From: Nitrospirota bacterium
Lineage (GTDB): Bacteria > Nitrospirota > Thermodesulfovibrionia > Thermodesulfovibrionales > UBA6898
Direction: 5' to 3'
Length of the DNA: 64,000 nucleotides
NCBI GenBank assembly: GCA_016235245.1
Contig: JACRLO010000027.1
Span: 1 to 64,000, forward strand
Position numbers and translations under genes: made by a program. Shown here piece after piece: positions 1-8,696 of this stretch. How positions within the stretch are numbered: the stretch's first letter is position 1; each line of letters starts with the position of its first letter. The notes beneath the pieces were generated by a model that worked only from the letters and a program-made list of their open reading frames with translations, was not told the origin of the DNA and searched no databases.

Positions 1-46
1 TCTGGATTATTTTGCCCATCTTTTTGCTACAATTCTTCTGAGTCAT
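1..46 (-). CDS. Start of an unknown gene running off the left edge (partial)
   Basis: On the minus strand an ATG at 46-44 opens a frame reading MTQKNCSKKMGKIIQ to the window edge without a stop. It is preceded by a near-perfect ribosome binding site (GAGGAGG, 6 bases before the ATG). Fifteen codons are too few to name a product. The basic start and AT-rich setting would suit a mobile-element gene, but this is only inference. The sequence to the left would settle it. Confidence 0.5.
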   Translation of the reverse strand, partial: MTQKNCSKKMGKIIQ

Positions 47-128
47 GGTGTGCCTCCTCTGGCTATGTTTTTCTCGACAAATTACATTACCAGTTTTGAG
101 GTCACCATGATTCAATTGTGCGAAAAAT

Positions 129-758
129 ATGATACGTTATCAGATTCTTCAATGTAGTCTTGTAATTTTCGTATCTTTCCTGATGAATCCGCTTGTATTA
201 CATGCCCGCAACATCGAAAAGCCAAAGAGTGAATATGCCAACATGCAAGTGCTTCAATTAGTAAATGGTCCAAATCAGGTTGATCTAAATGGTGACGGAA
301 AAAAGGATATCGTTTTCTTGTCTTGGCGTGAGAACTACAATGCTCATGGTTTTAGCTTGTTCACGTTTTATATAGACTACCCAAATGACCTTGAGCCAGA
401 GAAGCATTGGCATCTTGTCACCTTTCCGGATGAAAAAGGTCTTCCCCTTAAGAATGGTGTTGCAACCATGGAGGGAGCGGATTGTTTTTTGCAAGATATT
501 CGAGTTCTTCGTTCGGCTTCACAAAAGAAGATGCCCATTGTGCTAATAATGGGAAAGCGAGAGTTTGGTGAATCGTATGCTGATTCAGAATCAGTTGAAT
601 TCATTGTATACGATCTAAAGCATAATAAAGAAGGAGGACTCGGGGAACCTACTTTCCACTTTGAACCAAAGAAAACAATAAAAGGGAAGAAGAAATATTG
701 CGATATAAACGCAGCCTTCGCAGAAGAGCTCGGCATCGGTAACTATCAAAAAAAATAA
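129..758 (+). CDS. Exported protein of unknown function with an FG-GAP/EF-hand-like calcium loop
   Basis: A 209-aa protein. Residues 1-26 look like a signal peptide (hydrophobic LVIFVSFLMNPLVL, then ALHAR-type cleavage region HAR). Residues 52-60 read DLNGDGKKD, the calcium loop found in FG-GAP/dockerin-like repeats; only one copy is present. The rest is hydrophilic and Lys/Glu rich with no family I recognise. Codon use is clearly more AT-rich than the genes to the right, there is no good ribosome binding site before the ATG, and the gene is flanked by an edge gene on the other strand and by inverted repeats. This suggests horizontal acquisition. The function is unknown. Confidence 0.6.
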   Translation: MIRYQILQCSLVIFVSFLMNPLVLHARNIEKPKSEYANMQVLQLVNGPNQVDLNGDGKKDIVFLSWRENYNAHGFSLFTFYIDYPNDLEPEKHWHLVTFPDEKGLPLKNGVATMEGADCFLQDIRVLRSASQKKMPIVLIMGKREFGESYADSESVEFIVYDLKHNKEGGLGEPTFHFEPKKTIKGKKKYCDINAAFAEELGIGNYQKK

Positions 759-822
759 AAGAAGCCGAACAATAACGTCCACACCGGCGCGGAATAATGC
801 TAATTTGATTTTGACATTGGTT

Positions 823-840
823 GTTACCCGCGCGGGTGAC
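823..840. repeat. 18-bp near-perfect palindrome
   Basis: GTTACCCGCGCGGGTGAC is an inverted repeat with one mismatched pair. It lies 65 bases after an AT-rich gene and 8 bases before a longer hairpin, so the two may form one structured element. It could be an operator, a cruciform or part of a mobile-element end. Confidence 0.5.
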
Positions 841-848
841 GCATCTCG

Positions 849-879
849 TTCCCATCCGGCGCTGCGCGCCGAATGGGAA
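849..879. repeat. REP-like hairpin, 14-bp stem with 3-base loop
   Basis: The left arm TTCCCATCCGGCGC (849-862) pairs with GCGCCGAATGGGAA (866-879) with one mismatch, around the loop TGC. There is no T-run on either side, so it is not a classic terminator. Its GC-rich stem and position between AT-rich and normal DNA resemble REP-type or element-end hairpins. The rest of the 759-1197 gap contains no credible gene. A weak promoter-like TTGACT at 1110 lies before the next gene. Confidence 0.5.
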
Positions 880-1197
880 TCAGCAGAAAGAGCATACAGA
901 AAACACCTCAGTACATTTTCAAAAAGAAACCATACGGATCTGTGGCAGAGAACAAGAACCACGATTACGACAGACACACTCGGACCGAGCCAGTGATTGT
1001 ATTTATTGATGATTACTGAATAATGGGGCTATGTTTGGGGCATGAGAAGTGCCCGGTAGGCACGAGATGATGAACCAGAGATCAGGGAGCTTGGCATCGG
1101 TGCTTTAATTTGACTGCCGCCTCTGGCATAATGATACATATGAGATGATTTTTGATCTGGACTGCTCTGACGGGCCGGCCTAAAAAATGAGGGAGAC

Positions 1198-2547
1198 ATG
1201 TTAAAAAAGGCTTTACTTATCTTCTTACTATCTGCGGGTTCCATAACATCAGGGATTTCTATTGCCGAAGGAACAGCCCTGAATCCAAATCCACCGGCTG
1301 CGGCAAGCCTGATATTCATCCACCATTCAACAGGTGAAAATTGGCTGTCCGATACCGACGGGGGCCTGGGTATCGCGCTGGCCAATAACAACTACTATGT
1401 GAGCGATACCAACTACGGGTGGGGTCCGAACGGCATAGGCGATTATACCGACATAGGAAACTGGTGGAGCTGGTTCAGGGGGCCGGACAGCCAGGCAATA
1501 CTGGGCGCACTTTATAATGAGAGCGGTCAGAACGCCGCCTATTCACGTCTTTCTGTAAAGCCCGCGGGTGAAAATCAGATCATCATGGTTAAGTCCTGCT
1601 TTCCCAATTCCGCACTTCAGGGAAATGCATCTGACATCGTACCGCCGATCGGCAGTAACCCCCTTACTGCTCAGGACAGCAGTTCAGCGTATCATACAAT
1701 CGCAAACGCAAAGGGCATTTACAACGACCTGCTGAATTATTTTGCTGCGAGGCAGGACAAACTCTTTATCGTTATTACTGCGCCGCCGTTGAGCGACGGC
1801 ACCTGGGCCAATAATGCCAGGGCGTTTAACCAGTGGCTGGTAAAGGAATGGCTCAAAGACTATCCATATAAGAACGTTGGAGTGTTCGATTTTTACAATG
1901 TGTTAACAACCAACGGAGGCAATTCAAACGCCAATGATCTGAGCCTGAACACAGGAAATCACCACCGCTGGACAGGATCTGCACTGGCGCACATCACCGA
2001 TGGCGACGACGATCTCGAGCCTAACACCAACGAATATCCGAGCGGCGATGACCATCCCAGTATGGCAGGCAATCAGAAGGCGACTGCCGAATTTCTGCCC
2101 GTGCTCAATATTTATTACAACTGCTGGAAAGGGACGGGTGGCTGCCCCAATGACGGGCAGGCCGGCCGGATTCGGCCTGACATCAAGGCAAACGGCTCAG
2201 ATGGGCCCCTCACGGTCAGTTCAGATAACCCGCTTCAGCTTTCTATCGATCTTGCCCCCGGAGAAGGTAACGGAACAAACGCCGACTGGTGGGGTTATGC
2301 GGAGACGCCGTTTGGATTATACTATTTTTCCCTGCCGAATTTGTGGAGCCCCATCGGCAGCCTGAGCGGCATGCCGGCTGCGTATCAGTATGCCTTATTT
2401 GGCCTCCCTACGGTTTTTCTTGACTGCCAGTCCGGATTGCCGGCCGGCAGATACACTGTTTACTTCGGGATAGACACCACTATGAACGGACAGGCAGAAA
2501 CCTCCCTGTCTTATGTTGACAGTGTCCAGGTAAATATAACGCAGTAG
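1198..2547 (+). CDS. Secreted SGNH/GDSL-like hydrolase
   Basis: A 449-aa exported protein. Residues 1-24 form a signal peptide. HHSTG at 42-46, following a hydrophobic strand, is in the place of the nucleophile block of SGNH-fold esterases. DDHPS at 283-287 matches the DxxH block carrying the other two catalytic residues; ITAPPLS near 192-198 fits a core strand. The ~110 residues after the hydrolase region look like an all-beta accessory domain. Such enzymes usually deacetylate or de-esterify polysaccharides outside the cell; the substrate here is unknown. GAGGGAGAC just before the ATG is a good ribosome binding site. The fold call rests on motif spacing only. Confidence 0.65.
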   Translation: MLKKALLIFLLSAGSITSGISIAEGTALNPNPPAAASLIFIHHSTGENWLSDTDGGLGIALANNNYYVSDTNYGWGPNGIGDYTDIGNWWSWFRGPDSQAILGALYNESGQNAAYSRLSVKPAGENQIIMVKSCFPNSALQGNASDIVPPIGSNPLTAQDSSSAYHTIANAKGIYNDLLNYFAARQDKLFIVITAPPLSDGTWANNARAFNQWLVKEWLKDYPYKNVGVFDFYNVLTTNGGNSNANDLSLNTGNHHRWTGSALAHITDGDDDLEPNTNEYPSGDDHPSMAGNQKATAEFLPVLNIYYNCWKGTGGCPNDGQAGRIRPDIKANGSDGPLTVSSDNPLQLSIDLAPGEGNGTNADWWGYAETPFGLYYFSLPNLWSPIGSLSGMPAAYQYALFGLPTVFLDCQSGLPAGRYTVYFGIDTTMNGQAETSLSYVDSVQVNITQ

Positions 2548-2689
2548 CTGGAGCAGCCGGGACGCTATTGATGAGGCAGTAAGCCGAACGTATGACAGCA
2601 AGAAACCACTCAGGTCTTGCTTCTTGCCGCAGCTTGAGACCTGGGTTTCCAACCAGGCTCAACGCTACAGCATCAGGCAGGACATTGAT

Positions 2690-3085
2690 ATGAGCCCCAT
2701 GCTGATACAAGCCGTCGTATGGATGGTGATGGCGCTGATATTGTATACCTGGGCGGTCTTCAGCGGACGCCGCCAGGGCCTTCACCGCAAGCACCTGATC
2801 ATTTTCGGCGCAGGCCTGCTCTGTGACTTTTTGGGAACATCCCAAATGAACCAGATCTCAATTGCATACGGCAAACCGCCTGTATGGCACACGATACTAG
2901 GGATCGCTTCCCTGTCCGGGATGGCATTCCATTTCCTTCTGGCCCTGATAGCCTCCGGCACAAAACGGGCTGAAGCCGCCAATCTGGTATTCCACCGCGT
3001 CAGTATTTCAATTTACGGATGCTGGCTGCTCGCTTTTATCGGAGGCGCTGTCGCGGGGATGATGAGAATGAAAATGATCTCCTGA
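2690..3085 (+). CDS. Small four-helix membrane protein, HsmA-like
   Basis: A 131-aa protein read from the ATG at 2690, chosen because AGGCAGGA precedes it; a second ATG follows at 2699. An upstream in-frame ATG at 2624 would add 22 polar residues with no hydrophobic character. Four hydrophobic segments are visible: VVWMVMALILYTWAVF, LIIFGAGLLCDFLGT, MAFHFLLALIA and ISIYGCWLLAFIGGAVAG. Pattern and length resemble the HsmA (TIGR03987) family of uncharacterised inner-membrane proteins. It lies between unrelated genes on the same strand. Confidence 0.6.
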   Translation: MSPMLIQAVVWMVMALILYTWAVFSGRRQGLHRKHLIIFGAGLLCDFLGTSQMNQISIAYGKPPVWHTILGIASLSGMAFHFLLALIASGTKRAEAANLVFHRVSISIYGCWLLAFIGGAVAGMMRMKMIS

Positions 3086-3132
3086 AGCTGCGGGATCGCA
3101 TTTCATGACCTGATTACATCCGGACAAAATTT

Positions 3133-4041
3133 ATGGATAATAGTATCACTATGTTCAGAAAAGGCGACCTGCTCCGTTTGATCGATGAAGTGTCCTTGCG
3201 TGCCCTTGCCTCGGGTGCCCTGCTTCCGATCAGCACCGCGTCGGAGTATATCGAAGACAATGGCGTCCGTTTCGTGGTGCGCATCCTCTCAAACCTTGTA
3301 TGCAAGGACGAAGACCGGCTGAAGAGGGCACAGGAAAAGAAGGGAGACCCTTTCCTGCCTTATGAAATAGACCTTTTCGTGGCTGACCTCAGCCTAACGC
3401 ATCTGGCGCTTTTGAACAAGTTCAATGTCATGGAACGGCATCTGCTGGTCGTGACGCGGGAGTTCGAGGAGCAGGAGAACCTTCTCAGCCCTGCAGATTT
3501 CGAGGCCCTCTGGAGCTGTATGGAAGAATACGATGCCGTAGGCTTTTATAACGGCGGAGAGGCCGCAGGCGCAAGCCAGGCCCATAAGCATCTGCAGATC
3601 GTTCCTCTGCCGCTCGCTAACCAGGGGCCCTCAATACCGATCCAGCCGCTGGTTGATGAGATAGAGGAGATCGGCAGAATAAAGCGGCTTAGCAGTTTTG
3701 TGCTCCAGCACTCTTTCGCCCGTTTTAAGCTGGACAGCAGCGGGTTTCCGCTTTCCCCTGTTTCCCAGAGTCTTGGCTTATATAAGGATATGCTTGCAGA
3801 ACTCGGCATGTCGGTCCCGCGCGAAGGAGAAGCAGTAAAACAGTCCGGGCCTTACTGTCTGCTCGTTACGCGGCAATGGATGCTTCTGGTGCCCAGATCA
3901 AAGGAATTCTATCACGACATCTCGGTCAATTCCCTCGGTTTTGCAGGCTGTCTGCTTGTGAGGAAGCCGGAGCACCTGGAACTCCTCAGAAAAGAGACCG
4001 GGCCGTTCTCTCTTCTGAGAGAGGTTTCTCTTCCGCTATGA
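3133..4041 (+). CDS. ATP adenylyltransferase (Ap4A phosphorylase, HIT-like)
   Basis: A 302-aa cytoplasmic enzyme, the usual length for Ap4A phosphorylases, which split diadenosine tetraphosphate with phosphate into ATP and ADP. The catalytic HIT-type signature HxHxQ is at 151-155 (HKHLQIVPL), preceded by a Gly/Ala-rich loop (GGEAAGASQA, 141-150) as in this family. The N-terminal part (residues 10-160) is the nucleotide-binding domain. The C-terminal ~100 residues match the accessory domain (PYCLLVTRQWMLLVPRS). Its stop overlaps the start of the next gene (ATGA, 4038-4041), so the two are probably translated together. Family call is firm; cellular role is inferred. Confidence 0.88.
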   Translation: MDNSITMFRKGDLLRLIDEVSLRALASGALLPISTASEYIEDNGVRFVVRILSNLVCKDEDRLKRAQEKKGDPFLPYEIDLFVADLSLTHLALLNKFNVMERHLLVVTREFEEQENLLSPADFEALWSCMEEYDAVGFYNGGEAAGASQAHKHLQIVPLPLANQGPSIPIQPLVDEIEEIGRIKRLSSFVLQHSFARFKLDSSGFPLSPVSQSLGLYKDMLAELGMSVPREGEAVKQSGPYCLLVTRQWMLLVPRSKEFYHDISVNSLGFAGCLLVRKPEHLELLRKETGPFSLLREVSLPL

Positions 4042-4889
4042 ATAGGATACTGTTTTTGTCGGTTTTCGCATTTCTCTGTCTCATGCCGACCTTTGCCCAT
4101 GCTGACTCTGTTCCGACTTTTTCTGATCAGGACCTGGAGCGGTATCGGAAAAGATCGGATATATCAAGCCCTTCTGCAGAGACCCCGGGCAGGCCCGCCT
4201 CAGGCGAGAGATCTTCTTCGCCCAAAGAGGGGGCGAGGAAACCGCTGAAACATGAGGTGACCTATACTGCCTTTGAAGGCGGTTCGCGCCGCGTGATCAT
4301 ACCGGTCCAGTTGAATGGCTCAGTCACTGCCAGGATGGTCCTGGATACCGGCGCTCCCGGCATGATCATATTCGACCGGCTTGCCAGGAGACTCGGGATC
4401 TTTGACCAAGACGAGGCCAAACTCATGACCTCTTCAGCAGGCATCGGCGGTCAGACGCCGTCCATTCTCACGATCGTCGATTCCGTGCAGGTAGGCAGCG
4501 CAGAGGATACATTCATTCCTACAAATATCGTAAGCTCGCTATCCGATGCCTTTGACGGCCTTATCGGCATGGATTTCATGGCAAACTATGCAATCAGGAT
4601 TGACACGGCAAGACTCGTGGTTGTTTTCGAGGAGCTGCCGGACAGAGAATACATGCCGGGCGGTCATGATGAAATGTGGTGGCGGAGCAACTTCAGGAAT
4701 TTTGCTGCGACCCGCGCTGAGTGGAAACAGTTCATGGTTTCCCTGGACACGCAGAAGATTGACCCGAACCGCCACAAGGAACTGAAGGAATTTGCGGTCA
4801 GACAATACCGCGAGGCCGACAGGCTCTTTACTAAATTGAACAACTATGCGATCACCAACTCGGTACCCATGCACTGGCGGCAATATTGA
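4038..4889 (+). CDS. Periplasmic retropepsin-like aspartic protease
   Basis: A 283-aa protein whose ATG at 4038 overlaps the previous stop. The upstream in-frame extension lies inside the previous gene and is rejected because a clear signal peptide begins here (1-22, ending AHA-D). After a proline/serine-rich linker (30-68), a clan-AA domain starts with the catalytic LDTGAPG (102-108), followed by the flap region and the partner strand GLIGMDFMANY near 170-180. The domain normally acts as a dimer. About 70 charged residues follow it. Related exported proteins are common in Nitrospirota and Deltaproteobacteria with unknown substrates. The pairing with Ap4A phosphorylase is odd and may only reflect shared transcription. 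Confidence 0.75.
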   Translation: MNRILFLSVFAFLCLMPTFAHADSVPTFSDQDLERYRKRSDISSPSAETPGRPASGERSSSPKEGARKPLKHEVTYTAFEGGSRRVIIPVQLNGSVTARMVLDTGAPGMIIFDRLARRLGIFDQDEAKLMTSSAGIGGQTPSILTIVDSVQVGSAEDTFIPTNIVSSLSDAFDGLIGMDFMANYAIRIDTARLVVVFEELPDREYMPGGHDEMWWRSNFRNFAATRAEWKQFMVSLDTQKIDPNRHKELKEFAVRQYREADRLFTKLNNYAITNSVPMHWRQY

Positions 4890-4966
4890 TGATGGACAGG
4901 CCGAGAAGAGATATCGCGCAACGATTGATTCCCTGAAACAAGGCTGCGCCGCAGCAGGAAAAGGCT

Positions 4967-5464
4967 CTACTGCAGTTTCCTGAGTACCGCCTTCAGGATA
5001 TCAGCCCGCGATATGATCCCGACAAGCACATTCTGTTCATCCACCACGACCAGTCTCCTGATCCTCTTTTCATCCATGAGCTGCGTAGCCTCGGCAATAT
5101 TCATATCGCGCTTAATGGTCACAACAGGGGAAACCATGATATCTGCCACAATGTCTCCTGCTTTTTGTTCAGGAAGCTGTTCCCCCAGCATATGTTTCAA
5201 AAGGTCTTTGAACGTATGTTCCTTTCGCACCCCTATCATGGAGAGAATATCAGCCTGGGTAATCATACCGACCACATGGTTTTCCTTATCAACCACCGGC
5301 AGGCCGCTGATATTTTTTTCGGACAATATTTTTGCCACCGGCATGATATTTTCATATTTTTGGACCGTAATGACATTGGAGGTCATCACATCCCGAACGA
5401 GCATCTCAAAGCCAATGCTTGATTTTAAATGTTTGCAGCGATCGTTATTGTCTGTAGCACTCAT
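4967..5464 (-). CDS. Tandem CBS-domain protein
   Basis: A 165-aa soluble protein made almost entirely of two CBS domains (about 24-82 and 105-163). The VRDVMTSNVITV and VADIMVSPVVTI motifs open each repeat; ISGLPVVD and IRRLVVVDE are the second strands. A CBS pair usually binds adenosine nucleotides (AMP, ATP, SAM) and passes energy state to a partner. The start is supported by GCGGAG six bases before the ATG. It is the last gene on this strand after the chemosensory operon, 78 bases behind a CheY gene and with its own ribosome binding site. It may be an operon member or an independent neighbour. Confidence 0.88.
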   Translation of the reverse strand: MSATDNNDRCKHLKSSIGFEMLVRDVMTSNVITVQKYENIMPVAKILSEKNISGLPVVDKENHVVGMITQADILSMIGVRKEHTFKDLLKHMLGEQLPEQKAGDIVADIMVSPVVTIKRDMNIAEATQLMDEKRIRRLVVVDEQNVLVGIISRADILKAVLRKLQ

Positions 5465-5542
5465 AAAAAACTCCGCAGAAAAAATTAGATTTTGTGTTGT
5501 CAGTAAGGTTGTAACACGGACAGTCAGGGCATACGCCGAAAG

Positions 5543-5923
5543 TTATGGTTGACTCCCGCCGCCAAGATAGGTATTGACCAGCCTGATCAGTTCCTGTGTC
5601 TGGATAGGCTTGGGGAGATAGGCATTGGCGCCGATCGCAATCGCCCGCTTCCGGTCCTCCTCGGCCCCCTCAGTCGTGACCATAATAATCGGGATATCCT
5701 TAAAGGTCGCATTGCCGCGCACGAGGCTCACGAGCTTTAGCCCGTCCATTACCGGCATATTGATATCACAGAGGATGAGGTCGATCTTGTCGGACGACAG
5801 TTTTTTTAGTGCGTCAACGCCGTCCGTTGCCTCTATGACACGGGAATTGCCGATGCGCTTCATCGCAAAGCTGATCAACTGCCGCATGGTCGGTGAATCT
5901 TCTACCACAAGAATATTTGGCAT
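5543..5923 (-). CDS. CheY/PilG-type single-domain response regulator
   Basis: A 126-aa REC domain with no output domain. Phosphorylation site D53 (LCDINMP), acidic pocket ED at 8-9, conserved Thr in MVTTEG and Lys in YLPKPI are all present. It should be phosphorylated by the CheA of the same operon. It is one of two CheY-like proteins in the cluster (the other at 20183-20551). Having two suggests one signals output and the other serves as phosphate sink or controls a second target. It follows the GAF-protein gene by 11 bases. No flagellar gene is nearby, so the output need not be the flagellar motor. Confidence 0.9.
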   Translation of the reverse strand: MPNILVVEDSPTMRQLISFAMKRIGNSRVIEATDGVDALKKLSSDKIDLILCDINMPVMDGLKLVSLVRGNATFKDIPIIMVTTEGAEEDRKRAIAIGANAYLPKPIQTQELIRLVNTYLGGGSQP

Positions 5924-5934
5924 CTCGCTCTCTC

Positions 5935-6759
5935 CTATTTCTTCGGCTTATCTTTCAGAAGGTCAAGGAACCCCTGAATGGTCGTCAGCTTCCTCTCGGA
6001 CTGGGTGTACAGCCGGGATGAGAAGATCGCTGTTGCAGCATGACCGGCCAGGAGATTAAAGAGCTCATAATCGACATTATTGAACCCCGACTTCTGCGTA
6101 AGCAGCTTATAGATGGCTATGACGCCGATAACGTGCTCCTTTATCTTCAGCGGAATGCAGACGATCGGCTCAAGGGAGTTGAACTCATGCATCACGCTCA
6201 GGTCTTCCGCAAAATAGCTTTCGCCCTCCTTGGTCACTCTGCCGACAATGCCCTCTCCGATCTTTATCCGCAAAGAATCAGAAGCCTGTATACCTTCCGT
6301 AGCAACCGCAACAAGATCATTCGTCTTGTCGTCAATGAGCATGACGGCGAACTGCTCTGCACCGATAAGGTTGATCACGATCTCGACAACGATCCTCAGC
6401 ACCTCGGAAAAATCGAGGGTCGAATGGAGCTGGTAGCTTGCAACATAGAGGTTGGCGAGATTATTGTTCTCCTCCTCAACCCCAAGATACTTTGAGGCAA
6501 AATCCTTGTTCTCCTCTTCGACCTCTATGAACTTGTCCTTCAGGGAATTCAATTCAAGTTCAAGAAGTCTTATCCGCTCATCATAGAGCTTGATCCGCGC
6601 CTCATCGCCGGAGCGCTCGGCAGACTCCTCAAGCTGGGCGACCCTGAATCTCAGTTTTTCATTTTCCCGGAGAATATCTTTTGTAAATTCTTCACCCTTC
6701 TTGAACATCTGGATGAATTCTTCAGCTTTATTGAGATAGCTGGATTCTTTCTCTACCAC
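5935..6759 (-). CDS. Coiled-coil plus GAF-domain protein of the chemosensory operon
   Basis: A 274-aa soluble protein. Residues 1-100 are Glu/Lys/Leu rich with heptad spacing (FIEVEEENKDFASKYLG), a long coiled coil. Residues ~108-255 form a GAF domain (SYQLHSTLDFSEVLRIVVEI to the strand with VCIPLKIK). GAF domains bind cyclic nucleotides, heme or other small ligands; no heme or bilin cysteine stands out. It begins one base after the stop of cheB. Its place between cheB and cheY suggests a scaffold or co-sensor for the array, but the role is inferred. Confidence 0.8.
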   Translation of the reverse strand: MVEKESSYLNKAEEFIQMFKKGEEFTKDILRENEKLRFRVAQLEESAERSGDEARIKLYDERIRLLELELNSLKDKFIEVEEENKDFASKYLGVEEENNNLANLYVASYQLHSTLDFSEVLRIVVEIVINLIGAEQFAVMLIDDKTNDLVAVATEGIQASDSLRIKIGEGIVGRVTKEGESYFAEDLSVMHEFNSLEPIVCIPLKIKEHVIGVIAIYKLLTQKSGFNNVDYELFNLLAGHAATAIFSSRLYTQSERKLTTIQGFLDLLKDKPKK

Positions 6760-7836
6760 TTAATTTCTCCCTCTGACCGATGGGTTGTTTACAATTCTGA
6801 TGATCTCTGCGGAAATATCGGAAAGCGGAAGGATCTTCTCCACGCCGCCGTTTTTGATCGCCTCTGCGGGCATACCGAATACCACAGCCGTCTCTTCAGA
6901 CTCCGCTATAGTATACCCCCCCTGCGTTTTAATATCCAGCATCCCGTGCTTGCCGTCATTGCCCATGCCGGTCAGGATCACACCCATGGAGGCAATGCCG
7001 TAAAGCTCGGCAACCGACGACATCATATGGTCAACGGAGGGGATGTATTTATCTTCAAACCTGCCCTCCTTAAGCGATATCTGTTTTTTGCTCCCCCGCC
7101 TTTTCAGGCTGAGATGCTGCCCCCCCGGACAGATATAGACAGTCCCTGCCTCGATGATATCACCCTCCGCCGCTTCCCTGATCCTGACATGGGACATCCG
7201 GTCGAGTCTCTCAGCCAAAGGAGCGGTAAAGCCCTTCGGCATATGCTGGCTGATGACCATGGCAGCCTTGAAATCAGAAGGCAGCCGTGTCAGAATGATC
7301 TGCAGCGCCGCAGGACCTCCGGTAGAGGAACCCACCGCAACGATCTCGATATCATGCCTGCCCGTCTTGCCTTTGCCCGCCTCAACAACCTCTTCTTCCT
7401 CTTCCTGATCAAGCAGTTCGAGGTTCTTGCTCAGGATATCAAGCCTGATATTCTTGAGGCCTTTAATCTTTCTGAGAAGATCCTTTTCAATGGTCTGGAG
7501 TTCGATCGATGCACGACGCGTCGGCTTTGCAATGAAGTCAACCGCGCCAAGCTCAAGAGCCTTGAAGACCGTCTTTGAATCGGCATGAGACGTAACCATG
7601 ATCACCGGCGTCGGCCGCTCCCGCATAAGCCACCGGAGGAAACTGAATCCGTCCATACCCGGCATCTCGAAATCAAGGGTGATGATGTCAGGCTGCAACC
7701 GCAGGGTCTTTGCCATGGCATCAATACCGTCAGTAGCAATACCTACTACCTCAAGGGTATTGTCTTCCTCAAGGATCTTCTTCATCGTCTGCCGCGTGTA
7801 TGCTGAATCGTCTACAATAAGAACCTTTGTCTTCAT
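6760..7836 (-). CDS. cheB: CheB: chemotaxis response regulator protein-glutamate methylesterase
   Basis: A 358-aa protein with a REC domain (1-125, phospho-acceptor D55 in TLDFEMP) joined by an acidic linker (EEEEEVVE, ~145-152) to a methylesterase domain. The catalytic triad is visible: S171 in VGSSTGG, H198 in SQHMP and D294 in GMGNDG. It removes methyl groups from (or deamidates) the two MCPs of this operon and so sets their adaptation. Its ATG overlaps the cheR stop by four bases. Length and motifs are those of a complete enzyme. Confidence 0.95.
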   Translation of the reverse strand: MKTKVLIVDDSAYTRQTMKKILEEDNTLEVVGIATDGIDAMAKTLRLQPDIITLDFEMPGMDGFSFLRWLMRERPTPVIMVTSHADSKTVFKALELGAVDFIAKPTRRASIELQTIEKDLLRKIKGLKNIRLDILSKNLELLDQEEEEEVVEAGKGKTGRHDIEIVAVGSSTGGPAALQIILTRLPSDFKAAMVISQHMPKGFTAPLAERLDRMSHVRIREAAEGDIIEAGTVYICPGGQHLSLKRRGSKKQISLKEGRFEDKYIPSVDHMMSSVAELYGIASMGVILTGMGNDGKHGMLDIKTQGGYTIAESEETAVVFGMPAEAIKNGGVEKILPLSDISAEIIRIVNNPSVRGRN

Positions 7837-8696
7837 TTATTCCCCATAGTGCCGTTCGGCTTTTGATAGACCATATCGTTTTTCAGATGCTTCAGGGTAA
7901 AGGCGGTTGAGATATTGATCAGGGACTCTGCATGGCCCAGAAGCAGATATCCGCCATCAACAAGTCTGTCATGGAAGTTCTCAATCACGCGCCGCCGGGA
8001 GGCATTGTCAAAATAGATCAGCACGTTCCTGCAGAAGATGACATCCATCTTCCCGAGAAACTTTGACTTAAACGGATCGAGCAGATTGAGATAACTGAAA
8101 TTCACATGTTTCTTGGCCGCATCGCTGATCTTGAAAGAACCATCTTCTTCGACGAAATATTTGCTCATGAAATAGGGTTCTGTTGTCCGAAAGGAGTTTC
8201 TGCGGTACACACCGCGCCGCGCTGTCTGAAGCACCCGCTGGTTGATATCACTGCCGTGTACCTCAATATCCCATCCGTGAAAATGCCCCTTTTCATTGAT
8301 AAGCATGGCTATCGTATAGGGCTCCTCTCCGGTAGAGCACCCTGCCGACCAGACCCTGAGCGTTTTCTTCTCCCGGTTGACGGTCCTCAGTTCTTCAAGG
8401 ATCTCTTCACTGAAAGCCTTGAGCTGGTTCTGTTCCCTGAAGAAATAGGTTTCATTCACCGTAAGCACATCCATGATCGCCGTAAGCTCTTCCTCTGCCC
8501 GCTTGTCATAACGAATAAACCGATAATAATCCCTGAAATCGCTCAGGTGGTGATTCCTGATACGGCGCGAAAGCCTCTTTTCAAGAAGATAGCGGGAAGT
8601 ATCGTCAAAATACAGGCCGCAATAGTCCTTAATGATGTCCCGGATCAGGCGGAAGACATCTTCAGGAAGAGGAATAATCTCTTCTTGCTCAAACAC
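7833..8696 (-). CDS. cheR: CheR: chemoreceptor protein-glutamate methyltransferase
   Basis: A 287-aa SAM-dependent enzyme with the small N-terminal all-alpha domain (10-80) and the Rossmann domain carrying the SAM loop VWSAGCSTGEEPYTIAM. DVIFCRNVLIYFD is the typical acidic strand. It methylates receptor glutamates, opposing CheB. It overlaps cheB by four bases and the HEAT-repeat gene upstream by eight, so translation is tightly coupled. Neither MCP here ends in an obvious CheR-binding pentapeptide, so docking probably occurs on the receptor body. Confidence 0.95.
   Translation of the reverse strand: MFEQEEIIPLPEDVFRLIRDIIKDYCGLYFDDTSRYLLEKRLSRRIRNHHLSDFRDYYRFIRYDKRAEEELTAIMDVLTVNETYFFREQNQLKAFSEEILEELRTVNREKKTLRVWSAGCSTGEEPYTIAMLINEKGHFHGWDIEVHGSDINQRVLQTARRGVYRRNSFRTTEPYFMSKYFVEEDGSFKISDAAKKHVNFSYLNLLDPFKSKFLGKMDVIFCRNVLIYFDNASRRRVIENFHDRLVDGGYLLLGHAESLINISTAFTLKHLKNDMVYQKPNGTMGNK

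Noticed and set aside
762-880. Integron attC site after the first gene
   Set aside because: GCCGAACAA resembles one end of an attC site, but no matching complementary core was found and no integrase is visible.
1090-1106. Sigma-54-like TTGGCAT before the hydrolase gene
   Set aside because: The GC of the -12 element is at the wrong distance (9 instead of 12 bases).
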